Shown one piece after another: positions 9,178-18,832 of a stretch of 64,000 nt of DNA. Numbering within the stretch: position 1 is the stretch's first letter; each line of letters opens with the position of its first letter. The position numbers and the translations under genes are program-made. The stretch spans positions 161,091 to 225,090 of the forward strand of contig NZ_NETJ01000006.1 of assembly GCF_002128405.1 (NCBI RefSeq). The letters are read 5' to 3'. The notes under the pieces are model-generated. The model worked only from the letters and a program-made list of their open reading frames with translations. It did no database searches and was not told where the DNA came from. The DNA comes from Gottfriedia solisilvae (GTDB lineage: Bacteria; Bacillota; Bacilli; Bacillales; Bacillaceae_G).

Positions 9178-10497
9178 TTGACAACAAAGCATGATCAAAT
9201 ATTAGAACATATTGAACAGCTACCAGTTGGGCATAAAATATCTGTTAGACAAATAGCAAAAGATTTAAGCGTTAGTGAAGGTACTGCTTATCGTGCTATT
9301 AAAGATGCAGAAAATAAAGGGTATGTAAGTACGATTGAACGAGTTGGTACTATTCGAATTGAAACAAAGAGAAAAGAAAATATCGAAAAGTTAACATTTG
9401 CAGAAGTCGTTAATATTGTTGATGGACAAGTTTTAGGTGGAAAAGAAGGATTACATAAAACGTTAAATAAGTTTGTTATTGGAGCAATGCAGCTTGATGC
9501 AATGATGCGTTATATCACCGCGAATAATTTATTAATTGTTGGTAATCGTGTGAAAGCACATGAGCTTGCTCTAAAAGAAGGTTCTGCTGTTTTAGTAACA
9601 GGTGGATTCGATACAGATGAAAGTGTGAAACGACTAGCAGATGAGATGAAGATGCCGATTATTTCATCTAGCTATGATACTTTTACAGTCGCGACATTAA
9701 TTAACAGAGCAATCTATGATCAACTGATTAAGAAGGACATTGTACTTGTAGAAGACATATTAATTCCATTCGAAAAAACATCCACTTTATCACCTACTGA
9801 TGAAGTGGAAAAATGGTTTGAGTATAATCGAGTTACTGGGCATGGTCGTTATCCTGTTGTAGATGATCGAGGTAAATTAATCGGGATTGTAACCTCAAAA
9901 GATGTCATTCATGAACAGCGAACTCAACGAATTGATAAAGTGATGACGAAGCATCCTATAAGTGTGAATGAAAAAATGTCGGTCGCAGCTGCAGCTAGAA
10001 TGATGGTTTGGGAAGGTATTGAATTACTTCCAGTTGTTAATTCGTCAAATATATTACTAGGAATTATTAGCCGTCAAGACGTACTTGAAGCTTTACAACA
10101 ATTGCAGCGTCAACCACAAGTTGGAGAGACGATTGATGATATTATTACAAGCCAATTTCATAATGAAAAGGATCAAAAAAGTGAAGAATTGGTCATTCGT
10201 TGTAACGTTACACCACAAATGACGAATGTAATTGGTACACTATCACATGGTGTATTTACTACAATTGTAACGGAATCAGGAAAACGTGCGGTTCGAGAAA
10301 TGAAGAAAAATGGTGATGTAATCGTCGAAAACATTACGATTTATTTTGTACAACCTGTTCAAATAGATGATGTGATTGAAATTAAACCAAAAGTATTAGA
10401 GCTAGGGCGTAAATTTGGAAAAGTTGATGTTGAGGTTTACCAACAAGGAATACTAGTTGGTAAAGCATTAATGATGATGCAATTATTAGATCGATAA
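9178..10497 (+). CDS. ytoI: YtoI, HTH + DRTGG + CBS + hotdog domain regulator-like protein
   Basis: A 439-residue multidomain protein, the exact length of B. subtilis YtoI when started at the TTG at 9178 (after GGTGAGG). Domains in order: winged-helix DNA-binding head (about 1-60, with SVRQIAKDLSVSEGTAYRAI), a DRTGG domain (about 75-180), two CBS domains (about 185-310, ending GIISRQDVLEAL), and a C-terminal thioesterase-like hotdog domain (about 320-439, IGTLSHGVFTTIVTESG). The layout suggests a transcription factor or enzyme controlled by adenine nucleotides and perhaps an acyl-CoA. No target is known to me. The longer in-frame reading from 9115 runs through the promoter and is not used. 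Confidence 0.9.
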   Translation: MTTKHDQILEHIEQLPVGHKISVRQIAKDLSVSEGTAYRAIKDAENKGYVSTIERVGTIRIETKRKENIEKLTFAEVVNIVDGQVLGGKEGLHKTLNKFVIGAMQLDAMMRYITANNLLIVGNRVKAHELALKEGSAVLVTGGFDTDESVKRLADEMKMPIISSSYDTFTVATLINRAIYDQLIKKDIVLVEDILIPFEKTSTLSPTDEVEKWFEYNRVTGHGRYPVVDDRGKLIGIVTSKDVIHEQRTQRIDKVMTKHPISVNEKMSVAAAARMMVWEGIELLPVVNSSNILLGIISRQDVLEALQQLQRQPQVGETIDDIITSQFHNEKDQKSEELVIRCNVTPQMTNVIGTLSHGVFTTIVTESGKRAVREMKKNGDVIVENITIYFVQPVQIDDVIEIKPKVLELGRKFGKVDVEVYQQGILVGKALMMMQLLDR

Positions 10498-10501
10498 AGG
10501 A

Positions 10502-10535
10502 AAAAGGAAGGGCAAGACGTTCCCCTTCCTTTTCC
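10502..10535. terminator. Bidirectional terminator between ytoI and ytpI
   Basis: Arms AAAGGAAGGG and CCCTTCCTTTT around CAAGACGTTC, flanked by A and T runs; the two genes converge here. Confidence 0.85.
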
Positions 10536-10555
10536 TAATGTTATCCATTTATTTT

Positions 10556-10846
10556 TTAGACAGTTTGTTTATTTTGAATTGCTTTGTAATGTTTATTTTG
10601 CAAATATCCTCTGTATAGATTAGCAAAACCAAAAATGATAAATATAATCCCAATAACGATTGTTAATAACTCAATTTTTGATATGATTTGAAACACTCCA
10701 TAAAGTAACAAGAACAACCCAAAAGTTAATCTAGCTCGAGAGCCAGCAATTTTTTTTGTTAAAAGTTCGCTTGTAAAGAAAAATTTGGTAACATAAAATA
10801 AGAATAAAACAAATGAAATAATTACGATTGTTGCGATGCTATCCAC
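10556..10846 (-). CDS. ytpI: YtpI family membrane protein
   Basis: A 96-residue protein with three hydrophobic helices (about 4-26, 38-56 and 58-76) and a basic C-terminal tail (LYRGYLQNKHYKAIQNKQ). It corresponds in size and position (between ytoI and nrnA) to B. subtilis YtpI, a family of unknown function. It is transcribed divergently from nrnA. The ATG is preceded by AAGGTGGAAG. No catalytic motif is visible. Confidence 0.85.
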   Translation of the reverse strand: MDSIATIVIISFVLFLFYVTKFFFTSELLTKKIAGSRARLTFGLFLLLYGVFQIISKIELLTIVIGIIFIIFGFANLYRGYLQNKHYKAIQNKQTV

Positions 10847-10946
10847 TTAGCTTCCACCTTTCAATTACAAATACATAATTCTATTTTAACTTGATAGAAA
10901 CTATATTTCAAAAGTTTTAAAAATAATGGAAAGTAGGGGTTGAACG

Positions 10947-11885
10947 ATGAAAGAACAAATTTTAAAAGATATACATATGTTCGATACAATTATTATTCAT
11001 CGACATGTTCGTCCGGATCCTGATGCGATTGGTTCGCAATGTGGTTTAGCTGAAATGATTAAAACTAGCTATCCTGCAAAAAATGTATATGTAGTTGGGG
11101 AATTACCGCAGTCTTTACATTATTTATATCAAATGGATGATATTGAAGATGCTACATATAACGATGCACTAGTTATTGTATGTGATACAGCAAATACAGA
11201 ACGAGTAGATGATGCTAGGTATATCCTTGGCAAAAAACTAATTAAAATTGATCATCATCCAAATGTAGATCCTTACGGTGATATTATGCATGTGGACACA
11301 ACGGCTAGCTCAACAAGTGAATTAATATTTGAACTGGCAGAGAGCAGTAATGAGCAGCTTGTCTTAACTGACAAAGCAGCACGTTTAATTTATGCTGGGA
11401 TTATTGGTGATACTGGACGTTTTTTATTTCCTAGTACGACAGAAAGAACGTTCCATGCTGCTAGTCAGTTAATCAAAAAAGATTTTTCAATCAATGATAT
11501 TTATGACAATATGTATGAGACATCAATTGAAATGGCTCATTTAAACGGATATGTTCTTCAAAATTTCAACCTAACGGAAGAAGGGGTGGGACATATTAGA
11601 ATGACGAAAGAATTAATGGCTAAATACAATGTAAATTCTGAACAAGCTTCTTTAGCTGTTAGCTCTCTTGGTCATATAAAGGGCGTAAAAGCATGGGTGA
11701 TTTTCTTAGAAGAAGATGATTTAATTCGTGTTCGCCTTCGTTCAAAAGGACCTGTTATTAATGGAGTAGCGGCGAATTTTAATGGTGGTGGACATCCACT
11801 TGCTTCTGGAGCAAAAGTCTTTTCGTGGGAAGAAGCAGATCAAGTAGTTGAAGAGTTAAAAAAAGTATGTAAAGAAGAGAAATAA
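10947..11885 (+). CDS. nrnA: NrnA, nano-RNase / pAp phosphatase (DHH-DHHA1)
   Basis: A 312-residue DHH-superfamily phosphoesterase. It degrades 2-5 nt RNA fragments and dephosphorylates 3'-phosphoadenosine 5'-phosphate, the product of sulfate assimilation. Manganese-binding motifs are present: RHVRPDPDAIGSQ (motif I), VIVCDTANTERV (II), the eponymous DHH in IKIDHHPNVD (III) and AGIIGDTGRFLF (IV). The C-terminal DHHA1 domain shows GGGHPLASGAKV. The start follows AAAGTAGGGGTTG. It is also called YtqI in B. subtilis, with one residue more. Confidence 0.95.
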   Translation: MKEQILKDIHMFDTIIIHRHVRPDPDAIGSQCGLAEMIKTSYPAKNVYVVGELPQSLHYLYQMDDIEDATYNDALVIVCDTANTERVDDARYILGKKLIKIDHHPNVDPYGDIMHVDTTASSTSELIFELAESSNEQLVLTDKAARLIYAGIIGDTGRFLFPSTTERTFHAASQLIKKDFSINDIYDNMYETSIEMAHLNGYVLQNFNLTEEGVGHIRMTKELMAKYNVNSEQASLAVSSLGHIKGVKAWVIFLEEDDLIRVRLRSKGPVINGVAANFNGGGHPLASGAKVFSWEEADQVVEELKKVCKEEK

Positions 11886-11892
11886 TATGTTT

Positions 11893-11932
11893 AAAGAGAG
11901 GCAATCGTTTGAGAACATGCCTCTCTTTATTT
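11893..11932. terminator. Terminator between nrnA and ytrI
   Basis: Arms AAAGAGAGGCA and TGCCTCTCTTT with a 14-base loop, between convergent genes. The ytrI stop codon (11927-11929) overlaps the distal arm. Confidence 0.85.
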
Positions 11933-12430
11933 TGTACTTCTGATTTTTAATGTGATTTCTAACGTCGTATCAAAGTAAATCGTATCGACTAGGAGCTTAA
12001 ACCTTCGATCATCTTTCTTATAAACTTTGTTTTCAATGGCTCTTCTTAATAACTCACGATTTCTTGATACACTTCGAATATCTTGTGTAAGTAAATGACT
12101 TAAATCATTTTGTACATCTTCTATTAATTGGTACCTTGTAAATTTATTTAGGCTATATTGCTTTTCATTAATAATTGTTACTTTAATTTCTTGTACTGTT
12201 AAGTTTCTTTTATTTTCCTCATTTAATCTTTCTTGGCTTTCCATTAAAATATTCTTATCTCGAATAAGGTCATTTTTTTCATCTTTTAATTCATTTATGA
12301 TTTTAACCTGCTGTTCTTGTGTAACTCCATACATATATATAAAGACCATCCAACTAATGATTGAACCAAAGAAAATGCCGGCAAAAAACTTAGCCCATCC
12401 AAAAGAAAGTTTTTCTGGAGGTGCTTTCAC
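11927..12430 (-). CDS. ytrI: YtrI, sporulation membrane protein
   Basis: A 167-residue protein, the same length as B. subtilis YtrI when started at the GTG at 12430. That GTG overlaps the ytrH stop (TAGTG) and has GGAGAG eight bases upstream inside ytrH. One transmembrane segment near the N-terminus (FFAGIFFGSIISWMVFIYMYG) is followed by a coiled coil (about 45-75, rich in E, K, N) and a C-terminal beta-rich domain. In B. subtilis ytrH and ytrI are sigma-E dependent and needed for efficient sporulation. The overlapping start implies translational coupling with ytrH. Confidence 0.9.
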   Translation of the reverse strand: MKAPPEKLSFGWAKFFAGIFFGSIISWMVFIYMYGVTQEQQVKIINELKDEKNDLIRDKNILMESQERLNEENKRNLTVQEIKVTIINEKQYSLNKFTRYQLIEDVQNDLSHLLTQDIRSVSRNRELLRRAIENKVYKKDDRRFKLLVDTIYFDTTLEITLKIRSTK

Positions 12431-12765
12431 TATACATGCTCTCCAGTAAACCATTGAATAATGATTGTACCAGTATGTGTTCCACCCATTGCAGCTATAA
12501 TCATAAATATTTGCTTAATAAACTCAATCGTTTCTCCTGCGAATAGCCCTTTTTCAAAGCTATAAAACGTATCAAATGTTCCACCGACTGCCCCAACAAT
12601 TGCCCAAATACGTAAACTCATCGATAAATCATACATTTTACTAAGTGGTGGTTCACCAATTACATAGTATCCAATTGACCCTATTAATGCACCACCAATG
12701 ATAATCCCAAGTGCAATAAAGTACATTGAGATTAATGTTGGGATAAACGGTAATTTAAGCTCCAT
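12430..12765 (-). CDS. ytrH: YtrH, sporulation membrane protein
   Basis: A 111-residue protein with three or four membrane segments (LISMYFIALGIIIGGALIGSIGYYV, IWAIVGAVGGTFDTFY, IFMIIAAMGGTHTGTIII), the Spore_YtrH family. It heads the ytrH-ytrI pair and is divergent from dnaE. The ATG is preceded by AAGGAGTGATT. In the upstream region (minus strand) the word CATACAC (12809-12815) resembles a sigma-E -10 element, but I could not match a convincing -35 to it. Function in the mother cell is inferred from the B. subtilis orthologue. Confidence 0.9.
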   Translation of the reverse strand: MELKLPFIPTLISMYFIALGIIIGGALIGSIGYYVIGEPPLSKMYDLSMSLRIWAIVGAVGGTFDTFYSFEKGLFAGETIEFIKQIFMIIAAMGGTHTGTIIIQWFTGEHV

Positions 12766-12943
12766 TATGAATCACTCCTTCCTTAAATGTATATGGACAA
12801 AGTGTTTTGTGTATGATGATTGTTTCATGTATGTTTTAATAAAGAATAGAAATATAGTTGAATTTTTTTACGAACAAAAATAGAATGTAAGTTCGCATTT
12901 TGTGATAGAATAGATTATATAAAGAAGATAAGGAGGAGTGTAG

Positions 12944-15900
12944 ATGAGTTTCGTTCATTTGCAGGTTCAAAGTTCGTTTAGCCTACTGCAAAGCGCTTGT
13001 AAAATTGAAGAATTAATAGACGCAGCTGTTACACAGGGCCATCCTGCGCTTGCTATTGCAGATGAAAATGTCATGTACGGAGTTATTCCTTTTTATCATG
13101 CGTGTAGAAAAGCCGGTATTAAACCTATTATTGGAGTAAAGCTTTCTATATTAACAGAAGATCAAAAAGTATTTCCATTAATTTTGCTATCGAAATCACT
13201 AAAAGGTTATGAAAACCTTCTAAAGTTAACTAGTATCATCGGAACAAAGTCTCCTTTGGGCGTTCCTAAAAAATGGTTATCTGCATATAGTCAACAAGTC
13301 CTTGCGATTACGCCAGGTATTGAAGGGGAAATAGAAACATATTTGCTAAATGGCGAACATGAGCGAGCGGTTCAACAGGTTAAAGAGTACCAAAAAATAT
13401 TTGAAGAGTTTTTTGTTAGTATTCAAGATCATGGTTTACCTGAAAATCGAACTTTATATCCATTCATTAAACAGCTTCAAAGTGAAACGAACGTTAATTT
13501 AGTTGTTACAAATGATGTGCGCTATGTAGTTAAAGAGGATGCATTGATTCAGGATGCTTTATTTTCGGTAAAGAATGCTACTAAATTATCAGATGAATCA
13601 AGACCGAGATTAAGAACGCATGAATATTATTATAAAACGAAAAATGAACTGGAAAATTTATTTATAGACGAAGAAGATGCATTTTTAAATACAGTTAAAA
13701 TTTCACAATTATGTAATGTTGATATACCATTTCACCAACCATTATTGCCTAAGTATCCAGTACCTGAGTCTTATTCCACTGTAGATTACTTAAAGATGAT
13801 CTGTGAAAAAGGTTTAGTTGAACGTTATGGAGTAATAAAAGAAAAACATATAGAGCGTTTGGAAATGGAACTCAGAATCATACATAAAATGGGCTTCGAT
13901 GATTACTTTCTAATTGTATGGGATTTCATTAAATATGCACTTGAACAAGGGATTACTGTTGGGCCAGGTCGTGGTTCAGCTGCAGGTTCTCTAGTTGCTT
14001 ATGTTTTAAATATTACCAATGTAGACCCACTGCATTATAACTTGCTTTTTGAACGATTTTTAAATGAAGAACGAATTTCAATGCCAGATATAGACATAGA
14101 TTTTCCAGACCATCGTCGTGATGAAATGATTGATTATGTTGCATCAAAATATGGAGATGTACACGTTGCTCAAATCATTACATTTGGAACATTAGGAGCA
14201 AAAGCAGCTATAAGAGATATAGCAAGGGTAATGGGTCTAGCACCCGTTGAGATTGATCGATATTCTAAGCTTATTCCATCAACAATTGGAATCTCGTTAA
14301 AGGATGTCTACGAACAATCAAAAGCGTTTCGAAACCATGTGGATCACTCAGGTATTCATAAACGAATATTTGATGTAGCTTGTAGAGTAGAAGGATTGCC
14401 AAGGCATACAAGTATACATGCTGCAGGTGTCATTATTTCAGAAATACCTTTAACGAATGTGGTGCCTTTACAGGAAGGGAATCATGGCGTTTATTTAACT
14501 CAATATCCAGCAGAAATTCTAGAAGAGCTCGGATTAGTAAAAATGGATTTTCTTGGGCTTAGAAACCTAAGCTTGTTAGAAGAAGTATGTAAGTTAATTA
14601 CAGAAACTACTGGTAAAAGTATTCAGTTAGATCAAATACCTTTAGAAGACGAAAAGACTTTTGAATTACTAAGTAAAGGTGATACCTCTGGTGTTTTTCA
14701 ATTAGAATCATCAGGTATGAGAAGAGTTCTACAACAATTACAACCAAATCAATTTGAAGATATTGTTGCGGTAAATGCTCTATATAGACCAGGTCCAATG
14801 GAGCAAATCCCTAAATTTATTCAATTTAAACATGGATTAGAAAAGGTTACTTACCCTCATCCGGATCTTGAAAAAATATTGGAACCTACATATGGTGTTA
14901 TCATCTATCAAGAACAAATTATACAAATTGCATCTTCCTTAGCTGGATTTACTTTAAGTGAAGCGGATTTACTTCGTCGAGCGGTAAGTAAAAAGAAGAA
15001 AGAAGTGCTGGATGAGGAAAGAATTCATTTTGTGGAAGGTTCTATTAAAAAAGGCTACGATGAAAAAATTGCCAATGAAGTATATGACTTGATTGTGCAA
15101 TTTGCAAACTACGGATTTAACCGAAGTCATGCAGTTGCTTATAGTATGATTGCTTATCAACTGGCTTATTTGAAGGCTAATTATCCGTTACAATTTTATG
15201 CAGCATTATTATCAAGTTTTATTGGTAGTGAAGAGAAAGTATCGACATATATCGGTGAGGCAAAATTAAAAGGAATCCCAATTTTTCCACCTTCGATTAA
15301 TAAAAGTCAGTACGCTTTTGTTGTTGAGGGGAAGGGGATACGCTTTAGTCTGCTAGCTATTAAAAATATTGGGATGGCTTCTGTAAGAGAAATTTTACAA
15401 AAGCGTCCATATAATGATTTTTTTGAAGTTTGTATCAAAATATCTCCGAAAGCTTTAAATCGTAAAAGTGTTGAAAACTTAATTTTTGCCGGTTGTTTTG
15501 ATGAGTTCAGAATAGACCGGGCAACTCTTCTTGCAAATATTGATATTATTTTTGATTATGTTGATATTGTAAGGCCAGAAAATGAAGATCAATTTGATCT
15601 ATTTTTGGATGAAGATTTTGTGCCAAAACCACAGTTAATCCAAGTAGAACCGATGAAAATTTCAATAAAGCTGGAACTTGAGAAACAAGCATTAGGAACG
15701 TATTTAACTGGCCACCCAATTAGTCAGTATGAGAAATTGCAAAATGAAACTGGAACGGCAACGATTTCATCTATGATTCAAAATAGCAAAGAGGAACAGC
15801 TTGTTTTTGTGTACATTCGAGATCTAAGAGTTACGAAAACAAAGAAACAGCAACATATGGCATTTTTACAAGTAGAAGATATGAGTACATTAATTGATGC

Positions 15901-16288
15901 CGTCGTTTTTCCTAAAACTTTAGAAAAGTATCGCCATAAATTAAAGGAAAAAGAAGTCGTCGTTGTAAGGGCTAAAATAGATGAACGTGATGAGAGAAAG
16001 CAATTAATCATAAATGAAGTTTTAACAGTTGAGGAAATTGAAGAGAGAAATAGCCAAAAAGAGTTAACTTTATTTATTAAAGTTAGTGGACATACTAATA
16101 AAAACATTTCATTTACAATTCAACAAGCAATCGCACAATTTAAGGGTCATACGAAAGTGGTTTTATATTATGAAGAAGAAAAGAAAGCAGTTCAATTATC
16201 TGAACAATACTTCGTAAATCCTACTGTAACATGTCTGTCTATGTTGAAAAATATTGTCGGAGATGAAAATGTTGTATTAAAGAAATAG
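12944..16288 (+). CDS. dnaE: DNA polymerase III alpha subunit DnaE
   Basis: A 1114-residue replicative polymerase of the DnaE type, which in Firmicutes extends primers before handing over to PolC. N-terminal PHP domain (SFVHLQVQSSFSLLQSACK; the metal-binding residues look incomplete), polymerase core with PGRGSAAGSLVAYVL and the catalytic aspartates in MPDIDIDFPDHRR, then VFQLESSGMRRVL, a helix-hairpin-helix tail and an OB-fold (about 960-1040). The C-terminus is short, lacking the tau-binding extension of Gram-negative DnaE. Its length matches B. subtilis DnaE (one residue less). Start ATG after AAGGAGGAGTG. No 3'-5' exonuclease domain. Confidence 0.97.
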   Translation: MSFVHLQVQSSFSLLQSACKIEELIDAAVTQGHPALAIADENVMYGVIPFYHACRKAGIKPIIGVKLSILTEDQKVFPLILLSKSLKGYENLLKLTSIIGTKSPLGVPKKWLSAYSQQVLAITPGIEGEIETYLLNGEHERAVQQVKEYQKIFEEFFVSIQDHGLPENRTLYPFIKQLQSETNVNLVVTNDVRYVVKEDALIQDALFSVKNATKLSDESRPRLRTHEYYYKTKNELENLFIDEEDAFLNTVKISQLCNVDIPFHQPLLPKYPVPESYSTVDYLKMICEKGLVERYGVIKEKHIERLEMELRIIHKMGFDDYFLIVWDFIKYALEQGITVGPGRGSAAGSLVAYVLNITNVDPLHYNLLFERFLNEERISMPDIDIDFPDHRRDEMIDYVASKYGDVHVAQIITFGTLGAKAAIRDIARVMGLAPVEIDRYSKLIPSTIGISLKDVYEQSKAFRNHVDHSGIHKRIFDVACRVEGLPRHTSIHAAGVIISEIPLTNVVPLQEGNHGVYLTQYPAEILEELGLVKMDFLGLRNLSLLEEVCKLITETTGKSIQLDQIPLEDEKTFELLSKGDTSGVFQLESSGMRRVLQQLQPNQFEDIVAVNALYRPGPMEQIPKFIQFKHGLEKVTYPHPDLEKILEPTYGVIIYQEQIIQIASSLAGFTLSEADLLRRAVSKKKKEVLDEERIHFVEGSIKKGYDEKIANEVYDLIVQFANYGFNRSHAVAYSMIAYQLAYLKANYPLQFYAALLSSFIGSEEKVSTYIGEAKLKGIPIFPPSINKSQYAFVVEGKGIRFSLLAIKNIGMASVREILQKRPYNDFFEVCIKISPKALNRKSVENLIFAGCFDEFRIDRATLLANIDIIFDYVDIVRPENEDQFDLFLDEDFVPKPQLIQVEPMKISIKLELEKQALGTYLTGHPISQYEKLQNETGTATISSMIQNSKEEQLVFVYIRDLRVTKTKKQQHMAFLQVEDMSTLIDAVVFPKTLEKYRHKLKEKEVVVVRAKIDERDERKQLIINEVLTVEEIEERNSQKELTLFIKVSGHTNKNISFTIQQAIAQFKGHTKVVLYYEEEKKAVQLSEQYFVNPTVTCLSMLKNIVGDENVVLKK

Positions 16289-16427
16289 ACATTTTTCTTT
16301 AAAATCATTTATTATTAAGATGGATGTTAGTCTAATAAATAAAGACATCTTTTATAAAAATAAAATTTCCAAGAAATAAACAGTTGAATTAAATTTCAAC
16401 TCGTCGTTATTAGGGAGAGTGAACAGT

Positions 16428-17660
16428 TTGTCATTATTAAGTGAAGAAGCATTACATATGCATAGGGTTCATCAAGGAAAGTTAGAAACAATTTCAAAAG
16501 TACCTGTTACAAATGCAAAAGAATTAAGTTTAGCATATTCTCCAGGTGTTGCTGAGCCATGTAAAGAAATTTATGAAGAAAAAAGCAGAGTGTATGAGTA
16601 CACGATGAAAGGTAACATGGTTGGTGTTGTTTCTGATGGATCTGCTGTTCTTGGTCTTGGAAATATTGGACCAGAAGCTGCATTACCTGTAATGGAAGGA
16701 AAAGCTGCACTATTTAAAAGTTTTGCTGGTGTAGATGCGTTTCCAATTTGTTTAGCAACTCAAGATGTTGAACAAATCATCCAAACTGTAAAGCTGTTAG
16801 AGCCTACGTTTGGAGGAATTAATTTAGAAGATATTGCAGCTCCAAACTGCTTTATTATAGAAGAGCGCTTAAAACGTGAAACAAATATTCCAATTTTCCA
16901 TGATGATCAGCATGGAACTGCTATTGTTACATTAGCTGGATTAGTAAATGCATTAAAATTAGTAAATAAAAATATGGCAGACATAAAAGTAGTACTAAAC
17001 GGTGCCGGAGCAGCAGGAATTGCAATTTTAAAATTATTATATCGTTTCGGTGTACGTTCTATCATCATGTGTGATACAAAAGGTGCTATTTATGAAGGTC
17101 GACCAACTGGTATGAATAGTGTTAAAAACGAAGTAGCTAAATATACAAATAAGGACCGAATTCAAGGAACCCTTGCAGATGTAATTAAAGATGCAGATGT
17201 ATTCGTAGGTGTTTCTGTAAAAGGAGCAGTTACGAAAGAAATGGTTCGTTCAATGAATGAAAATCCGATTATTTTTGCGATGGCAAACCCAGATCCAGAA
17301 ATTATGCCAGAAGATGCAAAAGAAGCTGGTGCATTAGTAATTGGTACAGGACGTAGTGATTATCCGAACCAAGTTAACAATGTTCTCGCATTCCCAGGGA
17401 TTTTCCGTGGTGCATTAGATGTTCGAGCTACACATATTAACGAAGAAATGAAAATTGCAGCTGTAAAAGCAATTGCAAGTTTAGTTAGTGAAAATGAATT
17501 AGCTCCAGATTTCATTATCCCAGCTCCATTTGATCCACGCGTTGCACCAAAAGTAGCAGCAAGTGTTGCGAAAGCTGCTATGGAAACAGGTGTTGCACGA
17601 ATTAAAGTGGACCCTAAAGAAATCGAAGAAAAAACAAAAAAACTAGCTTTAATTAAATAG
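16428..17660 (+). CDS. ytsJ: NADP-dependent malic enzyme YtsJ
   Basis: A 410-residue enzyme decarboxylating malate to pyruvate with NADP+ reduction; in B. subtilis YtsJ is the main NADPH-forming malic enzyme. It shows the conserved AYSPGVAEPC, DGSAVLGLGNIGPEAA, the metal/substrate region FHDDQHGTA, the dinucleotide loop VLNGAGAAGIAIL, and FAMANPDPEI. The start is the TTG at 16428, eight bases after AGGGAGAG; this reproduces the B. subtilis N-terminus (M-S-L-x-E-E-A-L-H) and length. It stands between dnaE and accD with its own terminator. Confidence 0.95.
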   Translation: MSLLSEEALHMHRVHQGKLETISKVPVTNAKELSLAYSPGVAEPCKEIYEEKSRVYEYTMKGNMVGVVSDGSAVLGLGNIGPEAALPVMEGKAALFKSFAGVDAFPICLATQDVEQIIQTVKLLEPTFGGINLEDIAAPNCFIIEERLKRETNIPIFHDDQHGTAIVTLAGLVNALKLVNKNMADIKVVLNGAGAAGIAILKLLYRFGVRSIIMCDTKGAIYEGRPTGMNSVKNEVAKYTNKDRIQGTLADVIKDADVFVGVSVKGAVTKEMVRSMNENPIIFAMANPDPEIMPEDAKEAGALVIGTGRSDYPNQVNNVLAFPGIFRGALDVRATHINEEMKIAAVKAIASLVSENELAPDFIIPAPFDPRVAPKVAASVAKAAMETGVARIKVDPKEIEEKTKKLALIK

Positions 17661-17690
17661 TTTTTATCACCAGATATTAATATTTGGAGG

Positions 17691-17739
17691 GGATAGTATT
17701 ACAATGCTCAAAATAAGTAGTGTAGTACTATCCTTTTTT
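17691..17739 (+). terminator. Terminator after ytsJ
   Basis: Arms GGATAGTA and TACTATCC, with partial pairing inside, then T6. GGAGGGG directly before the hairpin looks like a ribosome-binding site but leads only to a 17-codon frame. Confidence 0.75.
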
Positions 17740-17890
17740 ATCTGTTATAATACTTAAATGGATAAAAAACATTGGAAAACGTTGAATTTCAAGGGATTTT
17801 GAATGTGAGTAAGAAAGCTGTTTATTGATAAGTTTTTACAAATTTCTATCGTTTTGGAATTTTGTAATGACGAAATTTAGCTGAATTTTA

Positions 17891-17919
17891 TCGACAAATG
17901 TTAACAAAAAGTGTATAAC
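17891..17919 (+). promoter_or_regulatory. Sigma-A promoter of accDA
   Basis: TCGACA (17891-17896) and TATAAC (17914-17919), separated by 17 bp; each matches the consensus at 5 of 6 positions. The predicted start of transcription is near 17926. Confidence 0.7.
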
Positions 17920-17933
17920 ATTTATTGTATCCT

Positions 17934-17952
17934 ATTAGTATTTAGTACTAAA
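17934..17952. promoter_or_regulatory. FapR-like operator upstream of accDA
   Basis: A 19-bp near-palindrome with perfect half-sites TTAGTA and TACTAA separated by 5 bp, the form of the FapR box (ATTAGTA-N5-TACTAAT). It begins about 8 bases downstream of the predicted transcription start, where bound FapR would block transcription. Malonyl-CoA, made by the enzyme encoded here, is the FapR inducer, which would give a feedback loop. Confidence 0.75.
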
Positions 17953-17971
17953 AAAGTTAGGAGGAATTAGG

Positions 17972-18832
17972 TTGCAAATAAAAGACTTATTTTCCAAAAA
18001 GAAAAAATATGCATCCATACCTTCAGAAGTAATGAAACAAGATTTACCTGACGGTGTTATGACAAAATGTCCTAAATGTAAAAAAATAAGCATAACGAAA
18101 GAATTAATAAAAAATGTAAAAGTTTGTAGTAATTGTGGTTTTCATCATCAAATGACTGCTTTTGAAAGAATTGAATTTTTACTTGATGAAGCTTCATTCG
18201 AAGAGTTTGATAAGGAAATGATTTCTTCAAATCCTTTACATTTCCCAGATTATATAGAAAAACTTGAAAGTGACCGTAAAAAGACTGATTTAAACGAAGC
18301 CGTTGTAACAGGAAAAGGTACGATTGATGGAATTCCAGTTGTAATTGCTGTTATGGATTCAAGATTTAGAATGGGAAGTATGGGATCTGTAGTTGGTGAA
18401 AAAATTACGAGAGCAATTGAACGTGCAACTTCAGAATTTTTACCTTTCATCATTTTTACTGCTTCTGGTGGAGCAAGAATGCAAGAAGGTATCTTAAGTT
18501 TAATGCAAATGGCTAAAACGAGTGCTGCACTTAATAGACACAGCGAACTTGGATGTTTAGCAATTTCGATTCTTACAAATCCTACAACAGGTGGAGTATC
18601 TGCAAGTTTCGCATCACTAGGAGATTTCAATTTTGCAGAGCCTGGTGCATTAATTGGATTTGCGGGTCGTCGAATCATTGAACAAACCATTCGTGAAGAA
18701 TTGCCTGAGGATTTCCAAACAGCAGAGTTTCTTTTAAATCATGGACAACTTGATGCAGTTCTTCCTCGTACAGAAATGCGTTCAAAATTATATACGATCC
18801 TTCATTTACATCAAGGAGGTGTCCTTCAATAG
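17972..18832 (+). CDS. accD: Acetyl-CoA carboxyltransferase subunit beta
   Basis: A 286-residue subunit of the carboxyltransferase that moves CO2 from carboxybiotin to acetyl-CoA, giving malonyl-CoA for fatty acid synthesis. An N-terminal four-cysteine zinc ribbon (TKCPKCKK and [10 protein letters not shown], about 32-57) precedes the crotonase-fold core with [13 protein letters not shown] and [13 protein letters not shown]. The TTG start at 17972 has AGGAGGAATTAG before it. The stop codon overlaps the accA start, so the two subunits are co-translated in equal amounts. Transcription probably depends on the promoter and FapR-like site just upstream. Confidence 0.97.
   Translation: MQIKDLFSKKKKYASIPSEVMKQDLPDGVMTKCPKCKKISITKELIKNVKVCSNCGFHHQMTAFERIEFLLDEASFEEFDKEMISSNPLHFPDYIEKLESDRKKTDLNEAVVTGKGTIDGIPVVIAVMDSRFRMGSMGSVVGEKITRAIERATSEFLPFIIFTASGGARMQEGILSLMQMAKTSAALNRHSELGCLAISILTNPTTGGVSASFASLGDFNFAEPGALIGFAGRRIIEQTIREELPEDFQTAEFLLNHGQLDAVLPRTEMRSKLYTILHLHQGGVLQ

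Larger units (their letters stand above)
17661..17971. other. Intergenic region ytsJ-accD with terminator, promoter and operator
   Basis: 311 bases. The first 80 hold the ytsJ terminator and an extended -10 word (TGTTATAAT, 17743-17751) with no matching -35. About 140 bases of AT-rich sequence without visible structure follow. The last 80 bases hold the accDA promoter and a FapR-like palindrome, annotated separately. Confidence 0.6.

Noticed and set aside
12809..12815. Sigma-E promoter of ytrH
   Set aside because: CATACAC fits a -10, but no acceptable -35 at the right distance, so not listed as a feature.
17704..17757. 17-codon frame after a GGAGGGG site between ytsJ and accD
   Set aside because: It runs through the ytsJ terminator hairpin; too short and with poor spacing, so a leader peptide is not supported.
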